Below are positions 7,964-17,632 of a DNA stretch of 64,000 bases, in pieces (position 1 is the first letter of the stretch; the number at the start of each line of letters is the position of its first letter). The notes beneath the pieces are model-generated. The model saw only the letters and a program-made list of their open reading frames with translations, was not told where the DNA came from and searched no databases. The position numbers and the translations under genes are program-made. Source of the stretch: an uncultured Bacteroidota bacterium (GTDB lineage Bacteria; Bacteroidota; Bacteroidia; Flavobacteriales; Flavobacteriaceae); contig CABZJM010000005.1 of assembly GCA_902526075.1 (NCBI GenBank), forward strand, positions 1 through 64,000, written 5' to 3'.

Positions 7964-9886
7964 ATGAAAAACCAAAAAAAACAACCACAATTTAACCAAT
8001 ATTGGATATTTGGTTCTATTGTATTAGTATTTTTACTGTTAAATATATTTTCTGGGGCAGGTTCGCAAACTTCATTAACCACAACCCCATCTAAATTTTT
8101 TGAGTTTGCCTCAAATGGAGATGTTGAAAGAATAGAAATAATCAATAAACGTGAAGTTTTTGTATACTTAACCCCCGATGCAAGAATCAAAGACGAACAT
8201 AAAAACTCATCAAAAAATTCACTTTTATCAATTGGGTCTAAGAGTCCTAATTACAGATTTGAATTTGGTGATTTGCAAAATTTTGAGAACAAATTATCTC
8301 AAGTAAATGACGATTTTAACCAAAATATCGAAGTTAATTATATAACTGAGAAAAATATATGGGGAGATATTATAATATCAATGCTTCCATTTATAGTTAT
8401 TATTGCCATATGGATTTTTATAATGAGAAGAATGTCTGCAGGTGGTGGTGGTGCTGGAGGTCAAATTTTTAGTATTGGAAAATCGAAAGCAAAGTTATTT
8501 GACGCAAACTCTCAGGTAAAAATTACTTTTAAAGATGTTGCAGGCCTTGAAGGAGCAAAAGAGGAAGTACAAGAAATCGTTGATTTTTTAAAAAACCCAA
8601 AAAAATACACTGCATTAGGAGGAAAAATACCTAAGGGAGCTCTTCTAGTGGGAGCACCAGGTACTGGTAAAACATTACTTGCAAAAGCAGTTGCTGGTGA
8701 GGCAAAGGTTCCATTTTTCTCTCTTTCAGGTTCAGATTTTGTTGAAATGTTTGTTGGTGTGGGAGCTTCTAGGGTTAGAGATTTATTCAAACAGGCAAAG
8801 GAAAAGTCACCATCAATAATATTTATTGACGAGATTGATGCAATTGGTCGTGCTAGAGGAAAAAGTAATTTTACAGGTTCGAACGATGAGAGAGAAAACA
8901 CCCTCAATCAATTATTAACAGAAATGGATGGTTTCGGTACCAATACAAATGTTATTGTTATTGCCGCAACAAACCGTGCAGATGTGTTAGACAAAGCCTT
9001 AATGCGAGCCGGAAGATTTGACAGACAAATCTATGTAGATTTACCTGATGTTAGAGAAAGAAAGAAAATATTTGAAGTACACCTTAGACCCCTGAAAAAA
9101 TCCTCATCAGTAGATGTCGACTTCCTATCAAAACAAACCCCTGGGTTCTCCGGTGCTGACATAGCAAATGTATGTAATGAGGCAGCTTTAATTGCTGCAA
9201 GAAAAAATAAAAAGTCTGTTGGAAAACAAGATTTTTTAGATGCTGTTGACAGAATCGTTGGTGGACTTGAAAAGAAAAATAAAATTATCACCGAAGATGA
9301 AAAAAAGGCTGTAGCATTTCATGAAGCTGGTCACGCCACCGTAAGCTGGATGCTTGAGCATGCTGCTCCACTTGTTAAAGTAACAATTGTACCAAGAGGA
9401 AGATCACTTGGAGCTGCTTGGTATTTACCTGAGGAAAGATTAATTGTAAGACCTGAACAAATGTTGGACGAAATGTGTGCTGCACTTGGAGGTAGAGCTG
9501 CAGAAAAGGTAATTTTCAATAAAATTTCTACCGGAGCACTTAGTGACCTAGAAAAAGTAACAAAACAAGCAAGAGCTATGGTAACTGTTTACGGATTGAA
9601 TGACAAGGTGGGTAATTTGACATACTATGATTCATCTAATGGAAATGAATATGGTTTCACAAAACCATATAGCGAACAAACTGCTGAAACTATTGATAAA
9701 GAGATTTCTGCCATAATTGAAAAGCAATATCAAAGGGCTATTTCAATTCTTAAAAAGAATAAGAAAAAACTTATACAATTGGCCGAAGTACTACTTACGA
9801 AAGAAGTTATTTTTAAAGATAATTTAGAGGAAATTTTCGGTAAAAGACCATTTGAAAAAGACAGTACAAAAGTAAATAAGGCATAA
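7964..9886 (+). CDS. ftsH: ATP-dependent zinc metalloprotease FtsH
   Basis: The 640-residue FtsH degrades membrane and some soluble proteins at the inner membrane as a hexamer. Transmembrane helices are at ~13-30 and ~136-154, flanking a periplasmic domain. The AAA+ module has Walker A GAPGTGKT (230-237), Walker B IIFIDE (285-290) and the second-region-of-homology arginines in [11 protein letters not shown]. The zinc-protease site is HEAGH at 453-457, and a third ligand Asp is expected in the following region (ALSDLEKVT). Length and order match the family. A glycine-rich linker (about 160-166) joins the second helix to the AAA module. Confidence 0.97.
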   Translation: MKNQKKQPQFNQYWIFGSIVLVFLLLNIFSGAGSQTSLTTTPSKFFEFASNGDVERIEIINKREVFVYLTPDARIKDEHKNSSKNSLLSIGSKSPNYRFEFGDLQNFENKLSQVNDDFNQNIEVNYITEKNIWGDIIISMLPFIVIIAIWIFIMRRMSAGGGGAGGQIFSIGKSKAKLFDANSQVKITFKDVAGLEGAKEEVQEIVDFLKNPKKYTALGGKIPKGALLVGAPGTGKTLLAKAVAGEAKVPFFSLSGSDFVEMFVGVGASRVRDLFKQAKEKSPSIIFIDEIDAIGRARGKSNFTGSNDERENTLNQLLTEMDGFGTNTNVIVIAATNRADVLDKALMRAGRFDRQIYVDLPDVRERKKIFEVHLRPLKKSSSVDVDFLSKQTPGFSGADIANVCNEAALIAARKNKKSVGKQDFLDAVDRIVGGLEKKNKIITEDEKKAVAFHEAGHATVSWMLEHAAPLVKVTIVPRGRSLGAAWYLPEERLIVRPEQMLDEMCAALGGRAAEKVIFNKISTGALSDLEKVTKQARAMVTVYGLNDKVGNLTYYDSSNGNEYGFTKPYSEQTAETIDKEISAIIEKQYQRAISILKKNKKKLIQLAEVLLTKEVIFKDNLEEIFGKRPFEKDSTKVNKA

Positions 9887-9977
9887 TAGTTATTATTTAT
9901 TGTATCAGTTAACAAAAATTAGATTCATTTATTTAACTTTATGTGATCATTTCCCACTTGGAATAAAATATAATGAA

Positions 9978-10580
9978 TTGAATTTTTTTAGTAAGTTTTT
10001 CAAAAAATCCTCATCAAAACAAGACTCAAAAAAACCAGAAAGTAAATTTCTTCCGAAAAAAAAAGCTGTTATTGAAGAACGTTTCATATTAAAATTTATC
10101 GAAAACGGTGGGAAATTCCTTTATTGTGAAAATCTTGACGAAGTTAAAGAAAATTTTGATTTGATATTAAAAGAAAATGAATGGCTCAACGATGATATTC
10201 TGATCATTAATTCAGATTTAAAAAAAATATATAATTTAAACAATTCTTTTAGCTCTAGTCTTGACGAAACAAAATGTTTTGTCACTGATTGTGAAAACCT
10301 TATTGCAAACGATGGGTCAATTTTAATTTCATCAAATCAGATACATGAAAAAAAATTAAATGAATTTCCACAAAGTCTAATAATTTTATCAGATACAAGA
10401 AAACTGAAAAATACAATCAGTGAAGGTCTTTCGGAAATTAAATCTAAAAGTAAATACATACCAACAAACATCACCACTATTAAAAATTTTAACACAATCA
10501 AAGAGGATAAAGATTTTTTAAGTTATGGAACTTCTTCAAAAAACTTATATTTGATCCTTCTAGAAAAAGGATTTAAATAA
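9978..10580 (+). CDS. LUD domain protein (LutC/YkgG-like)
   Basis: The frame has no in-frame ATG near its 5' end. I chose the TTG at 9978 (200 residues) because it gives an N-terminus MNFFSKFFKK like flavobacterial relatives; another TTG at 9900 would add 26 residues of unlike sequence. The protein resembles the LUD domain family (DUF162): FLYCENLDEVKENF near 45, a central FVTDCENLIANDGSILISS, and LIILSDTRKLKNTI in the last third. LUD proteins such as LutC belong to lactate-utilisation complexes, but no lutA or lutB is nearby, and this gene sits between ftsH and cdsA. The function here is unknown. The start choice is uncertain. Confidence 0.75.
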   Translation: MNFFSKFFKKSSSKQDSKKPESKFLPKKKAVIEERFILKFIENGGKFLYCENLDEVKENFDLILKENEWLNDDILIINSDLKKIYNLNNSFSSSLDETKCFVTDCENLIANDGSILISSNQIHEKKLNEFPQSLIILSDTRKLKNTISEGLSEIKSKSKYIPTNITTIKNFNTIKEDKDFLSYGTSSKNLYLILLEKGFK

Positions 10581-10582
10581 TT

Positions 10583-11407
10583 TTGAAGGAATCTAGTAAA
10601 AGAATAATTAGCGGATTTGTATTTGGTGGGGTTTTTATAGCCTCACTATACACCCACGTTAGTTTTACTATTTTAACATTTATTTTTGGTATCATTTCAA
10701 CAAAGGAATTCAATAAGCTCACAAATCAAAGTGGTGTTGGCTATTATATAGCGTTTGCAATTATTTACATATACTTTGCGTTTACTGAATTTTATTTAAA
10801 TAGTAATCTTCAACTAAACTCATGGTTTAATGATTTAAAAGATACTCTTCTAATTTTCAGCATATTTGTCTCACTTTTTCTACTACGGGATTTGTTCTCT
10901 TCAAAAAATTTACCGGGTATCCTTGTAAAAAAATACTTCAGATTTATTTTCTATATCACATCCTCATTTGTTTTTATATATCTAATTGCAAATTTTAAAG
11001 GATTTTATGATCCTTCAATAATTCTAGGATGTTTTATTTTGATTTGGGTCAATGATAGCTTTGCATATATTGTAGGAAAAAGTTTTGGTAAACAAAAACT
11101 CTTTTACAGTATATCGCCACATAAAACAGTGGAAGGATTTTTAGGAGGTCTTTTATTTTGCTGTATTTCTGCATCAATCGTCTCTAGATATATAGATGAA
11201 ACATTAACAACTCCAAACTGGCTAATAATTGCAATAATCGTAAGTGTTTTTGGAACACTAGGAGATTTAATTGAATCAAAATTAAAAAGAGAATCTAATG
11301 TAAAAGACAGTGGTAAAATTATTCCAGGTCATGGTGGAATATTGGACAGACTTGATAGTATTATATTTGCAAGCCCATACATTTATTTATATCTAAAATT
11401 AATCTAG
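10583..11407 (+). CDS. cdsA: Phosphatidate cytidylyltransferase
   Basis: The 274-residue integral membrane enzyme makes CDP-diacylglycerol from phosphatidic acid and CTP. It has about seven hydrophobic segments. The CDP-transferase signature is near the C-terminus: GDLIESKLKRESNVKDSGK followed by PGHGGILDRLDS, matching S-x-x-KR-x4-KD-x7-GGxxDRxD. The start is a TTG three bases after the LUD stop codon. psd begins one base after its stop, placing two steps of phosphatidylethanolamine synthesis together. Confidence 0.93.
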   Translation: MKESSKRIISGFVFGGVFIASLYTHVSFTILTFIFGIISTKEFNKLTNQSGVGYYIAFAIIYIYFAFTEFYLNSNLQLNSWFNDLKDTLLIFSIFVSLFLLRDLFSSKNLPGILVKKYFRFIFYITSSFVFIYLIANFKGFYDPSIILGCFILIWVNDSFAYIVGKSFGKQKLFYSISPHKTVEGFLGGLLFCCISASIVSRYIDETLTTPNWLIIAIIVSVFGTLGDLIESKLKRESNVKDSGKIIPGHGGILDRLDSIIFASPYIYLYLKLI

Positions 11408-11408
11408 T

Positions 11409-12056
11409 ATGTTTCATAAAGAGGGTTTAAATATTATTTTGAGCACATTCGTTATTACAGCAGTTTTGATAATAGCCCTTGATTATTTTGAAGTAAAAAA
11501 TGCCCTCCCTATAAAAATATTCTTGATTATAATGCTGGGGTTAATTTTACAATTTTTTAGAAACCCTAAAATTACAGTAAACAAAAATGAAAATCATATT
11601 TTATCTGCTGTAGATGGAAAGGTTGTGATAATTGAAGAAGTATTTGAACCTGAATTTTTTAAAGAAAAAAAATTACAGGTTAGTGTTTTCATGTCTCCAT
11701 TAAATGTTCATGTAACTCGATATCCAATGAGTGGTGACATTATATTTTCCAAATACCACCCAGGAGCCTATTTAGTTGCATGGCATCCTAAGTCAAGTAC
11801 GAAAAATGAAAGAACTACTATTGTGCTACAGAATAAAGTATTTGGAGAAATTTTATATAGGCAAATAGCAGGTGCACTCGCTAGAAGAATTGTTAACTAT
11901 GCAAAAGTTGGAAATTTGGCTGAACAAGGTAAAGATTCAGGGTTTATAAAATTTGGTTCAAGAGTTGACTTGTTTTTACCTATTGGAACAAAAATAAAAG
12001 TAAAACTAAATCAGAAAGTCAAAGGGGGAATATCCGTAATAGCTTTAAAAGATTAA
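11409..12056 (+). CDS. psd: Phosphatidylserine decarboxylase
   Basis: The 215-residue proenzyme decarboxylates phosphatidylserine to phosphatidylethanolamine. It is the short bacterial form: an N-terminal membrane region (~8-50), a conserved MSPLNVHVTRYPMSG block near 95-109, and the self-cleavage site in IKFGSRVD. Cleavage between Gly183 and Ser184 would create the pyruvoyl cofactor. The gene follows cdsA after one base. Its stop codon lies in a TTAA shared with the convergent valS stop. Confidence 0.95.
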   Translation: MFHKEGLNIILSTFVITAVLIIALDYFEVKNALPIKIFLIIMLGLILQFFRNPKITVNKNENHILSAVDGKVVIIEEVFEPEFFKEKKLQVSVFMSPLNVHVTRYPMSGDIIFSKYHPGAYLVAWHPKSSTKNERTTIVLQNKVFGEILYRQIAGALARRIVNYAKVGNLAEQGKDSGFIKFGSRVDLFLPIGTKIKVKLNQKVKGGISVIALKD

Positions 12057-14689
12057 TTTTTAAGCTTATCTAGTCTTTCAGTTAATACAGAAATTTTTGA
12101 CATAGCATCATCTCTTTTCCTAATTTCATTTTGTATAACCATTTCAGGAGCATTTTCGATAAATCTTTTATTATCCAATTTTACATTCACAGATTTTAAA
12201 AACCCCTTTTGATATTCAAGATCTTCTTTTATTTTAATAATTTTTTCGTCAACATTAATGTCTTCATCAAATGGAATAGAATAAATATTAGATTTTACCC
12301 TGAAAGTTAAAGCATTTTGGATTTCTGAGCCACTATATTCAATGTTAGAAATATTACAAAGTTTTGTGATTATAGAATCATAATTTTTTGAAAAATTATC
12401 ATTATTAATAATACTAAGATTTAGACTTTCTCTAAATGAAATTTGATGTTTATTTCTAATATTTCTGATTCCTGAAATTATATTTTGAATAGTTTCAAAA
12501 TCATTTATTATTTCATTATTTATGTTATTACCAGATTTAGGCCATTTTGAAATAACTAAAGCCTCATCAGAAGATCTTTTAGCAATTAAATGCCATATTT
12601 CTTCTGAAATAAAAGGCATAAAAGGATGTAATATCAAAAGATTATTTTCAAAAATCTTAATGATTTCTTTTTGAGTCTTTGAATCAATGGGCTCACCATA
12701 CCTAGGTTTAATTATTTCAAGTAGAAGTGAGCAAAAATCATCCCATATTAGCTTATATGTTGTCATTAGTGCATCACTAATTCTAAACTTACTGAAATGG
12801 TCGTTGATCTGATTTAAAACATAATTGAATTTATGATTGTACCAGTTTATAGCATTTGAACAATACTCGGGCTGTTCATTATTGCCAATTTCCCAGCCAC
12901 TAACCAATCTATATGAATTCCATATTTTATTTGAAAATGATTTTCCCTGATCGCAGAGATTGATATCAAAAAGTAAATCATTTCCAGCAGCTGAGCTTAG
13001 CATTAGTCCAACCCTTACACCATCAGCTCCATAATCATCTATTAACTTTAATGCGTCTGGTGAATTACCTAATGATTTACTCATTTTCCTTCTTTTATTG
13101 TCTCTAACAATGCCTGTGAAATAGACATTTTTAAAGGGTTTATCATCTCTTAACTCATAACCAGCCATAATCATTCTTGAAACCCAAAAAAAGATAATAT
13201 CAGGACCTGTGACTAAGTCATTAGTAGGATAATAATAGTTTATTTCATCATTATCAGGGTTATTAATACCATCGAAAACGCTAATTGGCCATAGCCAAGA
13301 AGAAAACCAAGTATCTAACACATCAGTCTCTTGATTTAAATCATCCTTTGTAATTTTATTATTTCCTGTTTTTTCTCTAACCAAAACTAAAGCCGAGTCA
13401 ATATTGTCAGCAACAACAAAATCCTTTTCTCCTTTTCCATAGTAGTATACTGGGATTTGATGTCCCCAATATAATTGCCTAGAAATATTCCAATCAGTTA
13501 TATTTTCCATCCAATTACGAAAGGTATTGTCAAATTTTTTGGGGTAAAATTTAATCTCGTCAGAATTTAAAACTGATTGAATTGCGGGCTTAACTAGTCC
13601 TCCCATTTTTAAAAACCACTGGTGACTAAATTTTGGTTCAATTACCGCACCGGTCCTCTCACTAACACCCACATTGTGAGTGATATTCTCATCTTTTACA
13701 AAAAGTTTCAAGGAATCAAGCTCTTGAATTATTTTTTTTCTTGCTAAAAATCTATCCATTCCAGAATAATGAAGACAAATAGCATTTAAAGATGCATCTT
13801 CATTTAAAATATCAATAAACTCCAAATTATGTTTTTCCCCCAAAACCTTATCATTATGATCATGTGCTGGTGTAACTTTCAAACATCCAGTTCCATAGTC
13901 AATGTCAACATATTCATCAGAAATAATTGGCACATACCTATCAACTATTGGGACTATAGCTTTCATTCCGATTAAATCCTTAAATCTATCGTCATTTGGA
14001 TTAACACAAATGGCTGAATCACCTAAAATTGTTTCAGGCCTAGTGGTGGCTATAGTAACATATTCATCAGAATCAACTATTTTATATTTTACATAGTAAA
14101 GTTTATCATTTTTTTCAATATAATTTACCTCTTCGTCTGAAAGTGTTGTCTTTGCTTGTGGATCCCAATTAACCATTCTATAACCTCTGTAAATCAAACC
14201 TTTTTTATACAAATCGATAAATACTTTAACCACCGACTTATTCATGTTTTCATCAAGTGTAAATTTTGTTCTTTCCCAGTCACACGAACAACCAATTTTT
14301 TTCAATTGATCTAAAATTATATTTCCAAATTCATTCTTCCATTCCCATGCATGATTTAAAAAATCTTCTCTTGAAATATCACTTTTTTCAATACCATTTG
14401 ATTTTAATTTCTCAACAACCTTTGCCTCTGTTGCTATAGAGGCATGATCGGTGCCCGGAACCCAGCAGGCATTTTTACCCGTCAACCTTGCTCGTCTTAC
14501 TAAAATATCTTGAATTGTGTTATTTAGCATATGTCCCATATGCAAGACCCCTGTAATATTTGGAGGGGGAATTACTATTGTGTATGGTTCACGACTGTCG
14601 GGTTTTGAGGAAAAATAATTATTATCCGTCCAGTAAGAGTACCATTTATCTTCAATTTTTTGATGATCGTATTTAGCGAGATTAGCCAT
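12053..14689 (-). CDS. valS: Valine--tRNA ligase
   Basis: The 878-residue class I synthetase charges tRNA-Val. I chose the ATG at 14689, which gives MANLAKYDHQKIEDKWYSYW as in relatives; an ATG at 14719 would add ten residues. The HIGH motif is HMGH in PPNITGVLHMGHMLN near residue 50; KMSKS is in RRKMSKSLGNSP near 540. The editing (CP1) domain lies between, with TTRPETILGDSAICVNP. The C-terminal part has the anticodon-binding domain and a short coiled-coil arm (last ~70 residues). The gene converges on psd with a 4-base overlap and is divergent from the DUF1573 gene. Confidence 0.97.
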   Translation of the reverse strand: MANLAKYDHQKIEDKWYSYWTDNNYFSSKPDSREPYTIVIPPPNITGVLHMGHMLNNTIQDILVRRARLTGKNACWVPGTDHASIATEAKVVEKLKSNGIEKSDISREDFLNHAWEWKNEFGNIILDQLKKIGCSCDWERTKFTLDENMNKSVVKVFIDLYKKGLIYRGYRMVNWDPQAKTTLSDEEVNYIEKNDKLYYVKYKIVDSDEYVTIATTRPETILGDSAICVNPNDDRFKDLIGMKAIVPIVDRYVPIISDEYVDIDYGTGCLKVTPAHDHNDKVLGEKHNLEFIDILNEDASLNAICLHYSGMDRFLARKKIIQELDSLKLFVKDENITHNVGVSERTGAVIEPKFSHQWFLKMGGLVKPAIQSVLNSDEIKFYPKKFDNTFRNWMENITDWNISRQLYWGHQIPVYYYGKGEKDFVVADNIDSALVLVREKTGNNKITKDDLNQETDVLDTWFSSWLWPISVFDGINNPDNDEINYYYPTNDLVTGPDIIFFWVSRMIMAGYELRDDKPFKNVYFTGIVRDNKRRKMSKSLGNSPDALKLIDDYGADGVRVGLMLSSAAGNDLLFDINLCDQGKSFSNKIWNSYRLVSGWEIGNNEQPEYCSNAINWYNHKFNYVLNQINDHFSKFRISDALMTTYKLIWDDFCSLLLEIIKPRYGEPIDSKTQKEIIKIFENNLLILHPFMPFISEEIWHLIAKRSSDEALVISKWPKSGNNINNEIINDFETIQNIISGIRNIRNKHQISFRESLNLSIINNDNFSKNYDSIITKLCNISNIEYSGSEIQNALTFRVKSNIYSIPFDEDINVDEKIIKIKEDLEYQKGFLKSVNVKLDNKRFIENAPEMVIQNEIRKRDDAMSKISVLTERLDKLKN

Positions 14690-14778
14690 AAATAAATTTC
14701 TCAATACGAAAATACTCATATTTCTTAATCTGACTAATTATAATTATATTTATATGATTAAAATTTATTAAAAAAATT

Positions 14779-15207
14779 ATGAAAAAAATTTGTGCACTTG
14801 TTATTATTTTTATGTTCAGCTTTTTAGGTTTTTCTCAGAACAAAAAAGCGATTATTACTTTTGAAAAAACTGTTATTGATTATGGTACAATTGATAAAGG
14901 AGCTAATGGTGTGAGAGACTTTGTCTTTACAAATACTGGAGATGCACCATTAATTATTTCCAATGTCAAGTCTACATGTGGTTGTACAATTCCCAAAAAA
15001 CCTGAAAAACCAATATTACCAGGTGAATCAGATAAAATTCAGGTTAAATATGATACTAAAAGAGTTGGTTTTATAAGAAAGTCAATTAGTGTAACTTCAA
15101 ATGCTTCAAATCCAAATGTTATTTTAAAAATAACAGGGCAAGTTATTGCTGACAATAATAAAACTGGTCTAGAAAACAAAAAGAAAAGTATAGTAGAAGA
15201 CTACTAA
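14779..15207 (+). CDS. DUF1573 domain periplasmic protein
   Basis: The 142-residue protein has a signal peptide of about 19 residues ending in FSQ. One DUF1573 domain follows, an Ig-like beta sandwich of the ASPM/SPD-2/Hydin type, with the conserved motif TNTGDAPLIISNVKSTCGC. The pattern CGCT with a following Pro-rich stretch is typical. Such proteins are abundant in Bacteroidota, but their role is unknown. It is followed after a short gap by an aminotransferase gene, probably without functional connection. Confidence 0.85.
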   Translation: MKKICALVIIFMFSFLGFSQNKKAIITFEKTVIDYGTIDKGANGVRDFVFTNTGDAPLIISNVKSTCGCTIPKKPEKPILPGESDKIQVKYDTKRVGFIRKSISVTSNASNPNVILKITGQVIADNNKTGLENKKKSIVEDY

Positions 15208-15221
15208 AACACACTTTGACA

Positions 15222-16415
15222 ATGCTTACAATTTCAAACAAGGGGAGGTTAATGCCAGAGTCCCCCATAAGAAAGCTAGTTCCTTATGCTGAAAAAGCAA
15301 AGAATAGAGGTGTAAAGGTTTTTCATTTAAATATTGGTCAACCAGACATTGAAACCCCTCACTCTGCAATCGAAGCTGTTAAAAATTCTAATATTAAGGT
15401 ACTAGCTTATTCAAAATCTGAAGGAGATTTTGAACTTAGAAATAAAATTTGTGATTATTATTCTAAAATTAATATAGAGATTAATGAATCACAGGTAATA
15501 GTTACTAGTGGAGCAAGCGAGGCTTTATTATTTACAATTGGAAGTATTATGGATCCTGGTGATGAAATCATTATCCCAGAACCCTTTTATGCAAATTATA
15601 ACGGATTTTCTGTCGCAAACGGAGTAAATATTATTCCCATATTTTCTAGCATTGATAATAATTTTGAATTACCAAAAATTCAAGAGTTTGAAAACCTTAT
15701 TTCTTTAAATACAAAAGCAATTTTAATTTGTAATCCAAATAATCCGACAGGCTATGTTTATTCATATGATGAAATCAAAACATTAGTTGAAATTGTCAAA
15801 AAACATAATCTATTTCTGATTGCAGATGAGGTATATCGTGAATTTACTTATGATAATGTATCCCACACATCTATTATGCAATTTGATGATATTAAACAAC
15901 ATGCTATTGTTATTGATTCAGTTTCAAAAAGGTATAGTATGTGTGGTGCAAGAATTGGATGTATAATTTCAAAAAATAATGAATTTATTTCTACAGCAAT
16001 GAAATTTGCTCAGGCTAGACTATCTCCGCCCACTCTAGCTCAAATAGCCAGTACAGCTGCAATGGACACAGGAGAAGATTACTTTGATAAGGTAATTAAT
16101 GAATATAATAATAGAAGAAAAACATTAGTAGAAGGGTTAAATAAAATACCTGGGGTAAAAGTATCAGAACCAAAGGGAGCCTTTTATTGTGTTGTTGAAC
16201 TTCCAATAGACAACTCGGAACATTTTGCTAAATGGCTGTTGGAAGAATATTCCTTAGACAACGAAACGATAATGGTTGCACCAGCAGCAGGTTTCTATTC
16301 TACCCCCAATATCGGACAGAATCAGGTTCGAATTGCATATGTACTCAATCAAAATGATTTAGAATCTTGTACTAATATTCTCAAAAATGGTTTAATGGAA
16401 TATTTAAAGCAATGA
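15222..16415 (+). CDS. PLP-dependent aminotransferase, class I/II
   Basis: The enzyme is 397 residues from the ATG at 15222; a TTG two codons upstream is also in frame. It is fold-type I: HLNIGQPDIETP near residue 40, the substrate/PLP loop ICNPNNPTGYVYS, the phosphate-site Asp in IADEVYREF, and the Schiff-base lysine in DSVSKRYSMCGARIG. It belongs to the aspartate/aromatic aminotransferase group; exact amino-acid specificity cannot be assigned. Its last four bases overlap the murB start (ATGA), so the two genes are translationally coupled. A second aminotransferase of a related group is at 48893. Confidence 0.88.
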   Translation: MLTISNKGRLMPESPIRKLVPYAEKAKNRGVKVFHLNIGQPDIETPHSAIEAVKNSNIKVLAYSKSEGDFELRNKICDYYSKINIEINESQVIVTSGASEALLFTIGSIMDPGDEIIIPEPFYANYNGFSVANGVNIIPIFSSIDNNFELPKIQEFENLISLNTKAILICNPNNPTGYVYSYDEIKTLVEIVKKHNLFLIADEVYREFTYDNVSHTSIMQFDDIKQHAIVIDSVSKRYSMCGARIGCIISKNNEFISTAMKFAQARLSPPTLAQIASTAAMDTGEDYFDKVINEYNNRRKTLVEGLNKIPGVKVSEPKGAFYCVVELPIDNSEHFAKWLLEEYSLDNETIMVAPAAGFYSTPNIGQNQVRIAYVLNQNDLESCTNILKNGLMEYLKQ

Positions 16416-17419
16416 TTAAAAAAAAAAATTTTTCATTAAAAAACTATAACTCATTTAATATAGATGTAAATGCCAAAGAATTTATTGAAATAAACTCTAA
16501 GGAAGAATTGATAGGGCTTAACGGATTATTAAAAAATGAAAAAATACTTTTTTTGGGAGGTGGAAGTAATATCTTATTTACAAAAGATTATGACGGAACT
16601 GTGATTTACTTAAACCTCAAAGGAATAAATATCGAAAAAGAGAATTCAGACTTCTCAGTGGTAAAGGCTAATGCTGGAGAAAATTGGAGCAATTTTATCG
16701 AGTTTTGCTTGAATAATAATTTAGGTGGTGTAGAAAACCTATCACTAATTCCTGGAAATGTTGGTTCTGCACCTGTTCAAAACATAGGAGCATATGGTGT
16801 TGAGCTTAAAGATGTTTTTTTATCATGTGAAGTTTTTAATTTTGATGATTTTTCTTTAAAAAATTTCGATTTGTTTGATTGTGAATTTGAATATCGAAAT
16901 TCTGTTTTTAAGAAGAATAAAAATCTAATTATACTTTCGGTTAAACTAAAGCTTAAAAATAATAATCATGATATCAATACATCTTATGGTGATATTAATG
17001 ATGAATTGAAAAAATCGAATATTGATAATCCTACAATAAAGGACATTTCAAGAGTTGTATCTAGCATAAGGAGAAGAAAACTTCCTGATCCAAAGCAAAT
17101 TGGCAATGCGGGAAGTTTTTTTAAAAATCCAATAGTAAATAAAGAGAAGCTAAACTGGATTGAAAAACATCATAAAAATGTTCCATCATATAAACTTGAT
17201 GAAAAATATTATAAAATTCCAGCAGCTTGGTTAATCGAAACAGCAGGTTTGAAAGGAAAAAAGTTTGGTAAATTTGGAATTCATAAATCACAACCACTAG
17301 TTCTAGTAAATTATGGTGGAGCTAAGGGTGGTGATATTTACAAACTTTCACTTTCAATAAAAGAAATAATAAAAAAAATTTTTAAGATTGAACTTGAAAC
17401 TGAAGTTAACATTATTTAA
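16412..17419 (+). CDS. murB: UDP-N-acetylenolpyruvoylglucosamine reductase
   Basis: The 335-residue flavoenzyme reduces UDP-GlcNAc-enolpyruvate to UDP-MurNAc. It starts with the family pattern KNYNSFNIDVNAKEF. The FAD-binding domain contains LGGGSNILF (~50-58) and NLSLIPGNVGSAPVQNIGAYG (~105-125). The active-site region includes SIRRRKLPDPKQIGNAGSFFKNP (~225), with the catalytic serine in GNAGSFFKNP. This is the long, type I form, as in E. coli. It overlaps the upstream aminotransferase stop by four bases. Confidence 0.96.
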   Translation: MIKKKNFSLKNYNSFNIDVNAKEFIEINSKEELIGLNGLLKNEKILFLGGGSNILFTKDYDGTVIYLNLKGINIEKENSDFSVVKANAGENWSNFIEFCLNNNLGGVENLSLIPGNVGSAPVQNIGAYGVELKDVFLSCEVFNFDDFSLKNFDLFDCEFEYRNSVFKKNKNLIILSVKLKLKNNNHDINTSYGDINDELKKSNIDNPTIKDISRVVSSIRRRKLPDPKQIGNAGSFFKNPIVNKEKLNWIEKHHKNVPSYKLDEKYYKIPAAWLIETAGLKGKKFGKFGIHKSQPLVLVNYGGAKGGDIYKLSLSIKEIIKKIFKIELETEVNII

Positions 17420-17427
17420 TAACTTTG
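17420..17427 (+). promoter_or_regulatory. -7 box TAACTTTG for the small membrane protein
   Basis: TAACTTTG begins just after the murB stop (17419) and ends 7 bases before the ATG at 17435, giving a predicted leader of only about 3 bases. It suggests the small gene and the NRAMP-like gene are transcribed separately from murB. Confidence 0.45.
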
Positions 17428-17434
17428 AATTGAT

Positions 17435-17632
17435 ATGGTACCTACAATAGTTACAATCATAGTGCTTGGGTTATGTGTTTTGGGAATAAGCATCAAAATC
17501 TGGGCAAAAAAAGATGGAGAGTTTTCAGGAACCTGTGCTAGTCAAAATCCATATCTAAACCAGGATGGTGAGAACTGTGGTTTCTGTGGGAAAAGTCCTG
17601 AGCAATTTAAGGACTGTCATGGGAAAAGTTAA
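17435..17632 (+). CDS. Small Cys-containing single-pass membrane protein
   Basis: The 65-residue protein has one hydrophobic helix (~3-22) followed by KIWAKKDGEFSGTCASQNP and a Cys-rich tail. Four cysteines are visible: one in GTCASQ, two in the CGFCG motif, and one in KDCHGKS. A metal- or disulfide-binding role would fit, but I do not know its function. Similar short proteins occur in flavobacteria and are usually labelled membrane or secreted protein. The stop overlaps the ATG of the NRAMP-like transporter by 14 bases, which implies translational coupling and possibly a joint job. Confidence 0.8.
   Translation: MVPTIVTIIVLGLCVLGISIKIWAKKDGEFSGTCASQNPYLNQDGENCGFCGKSPEQFKDCHGKS

Noticed and set aside
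8512-8907. 131-codon open frame on the minus strand within ftsH
   Set aside because: It is a shadow of the strongly conserved FtsH AAA+ domain, rich in Ser, Phe and Pro with no family pattern and no promoter.
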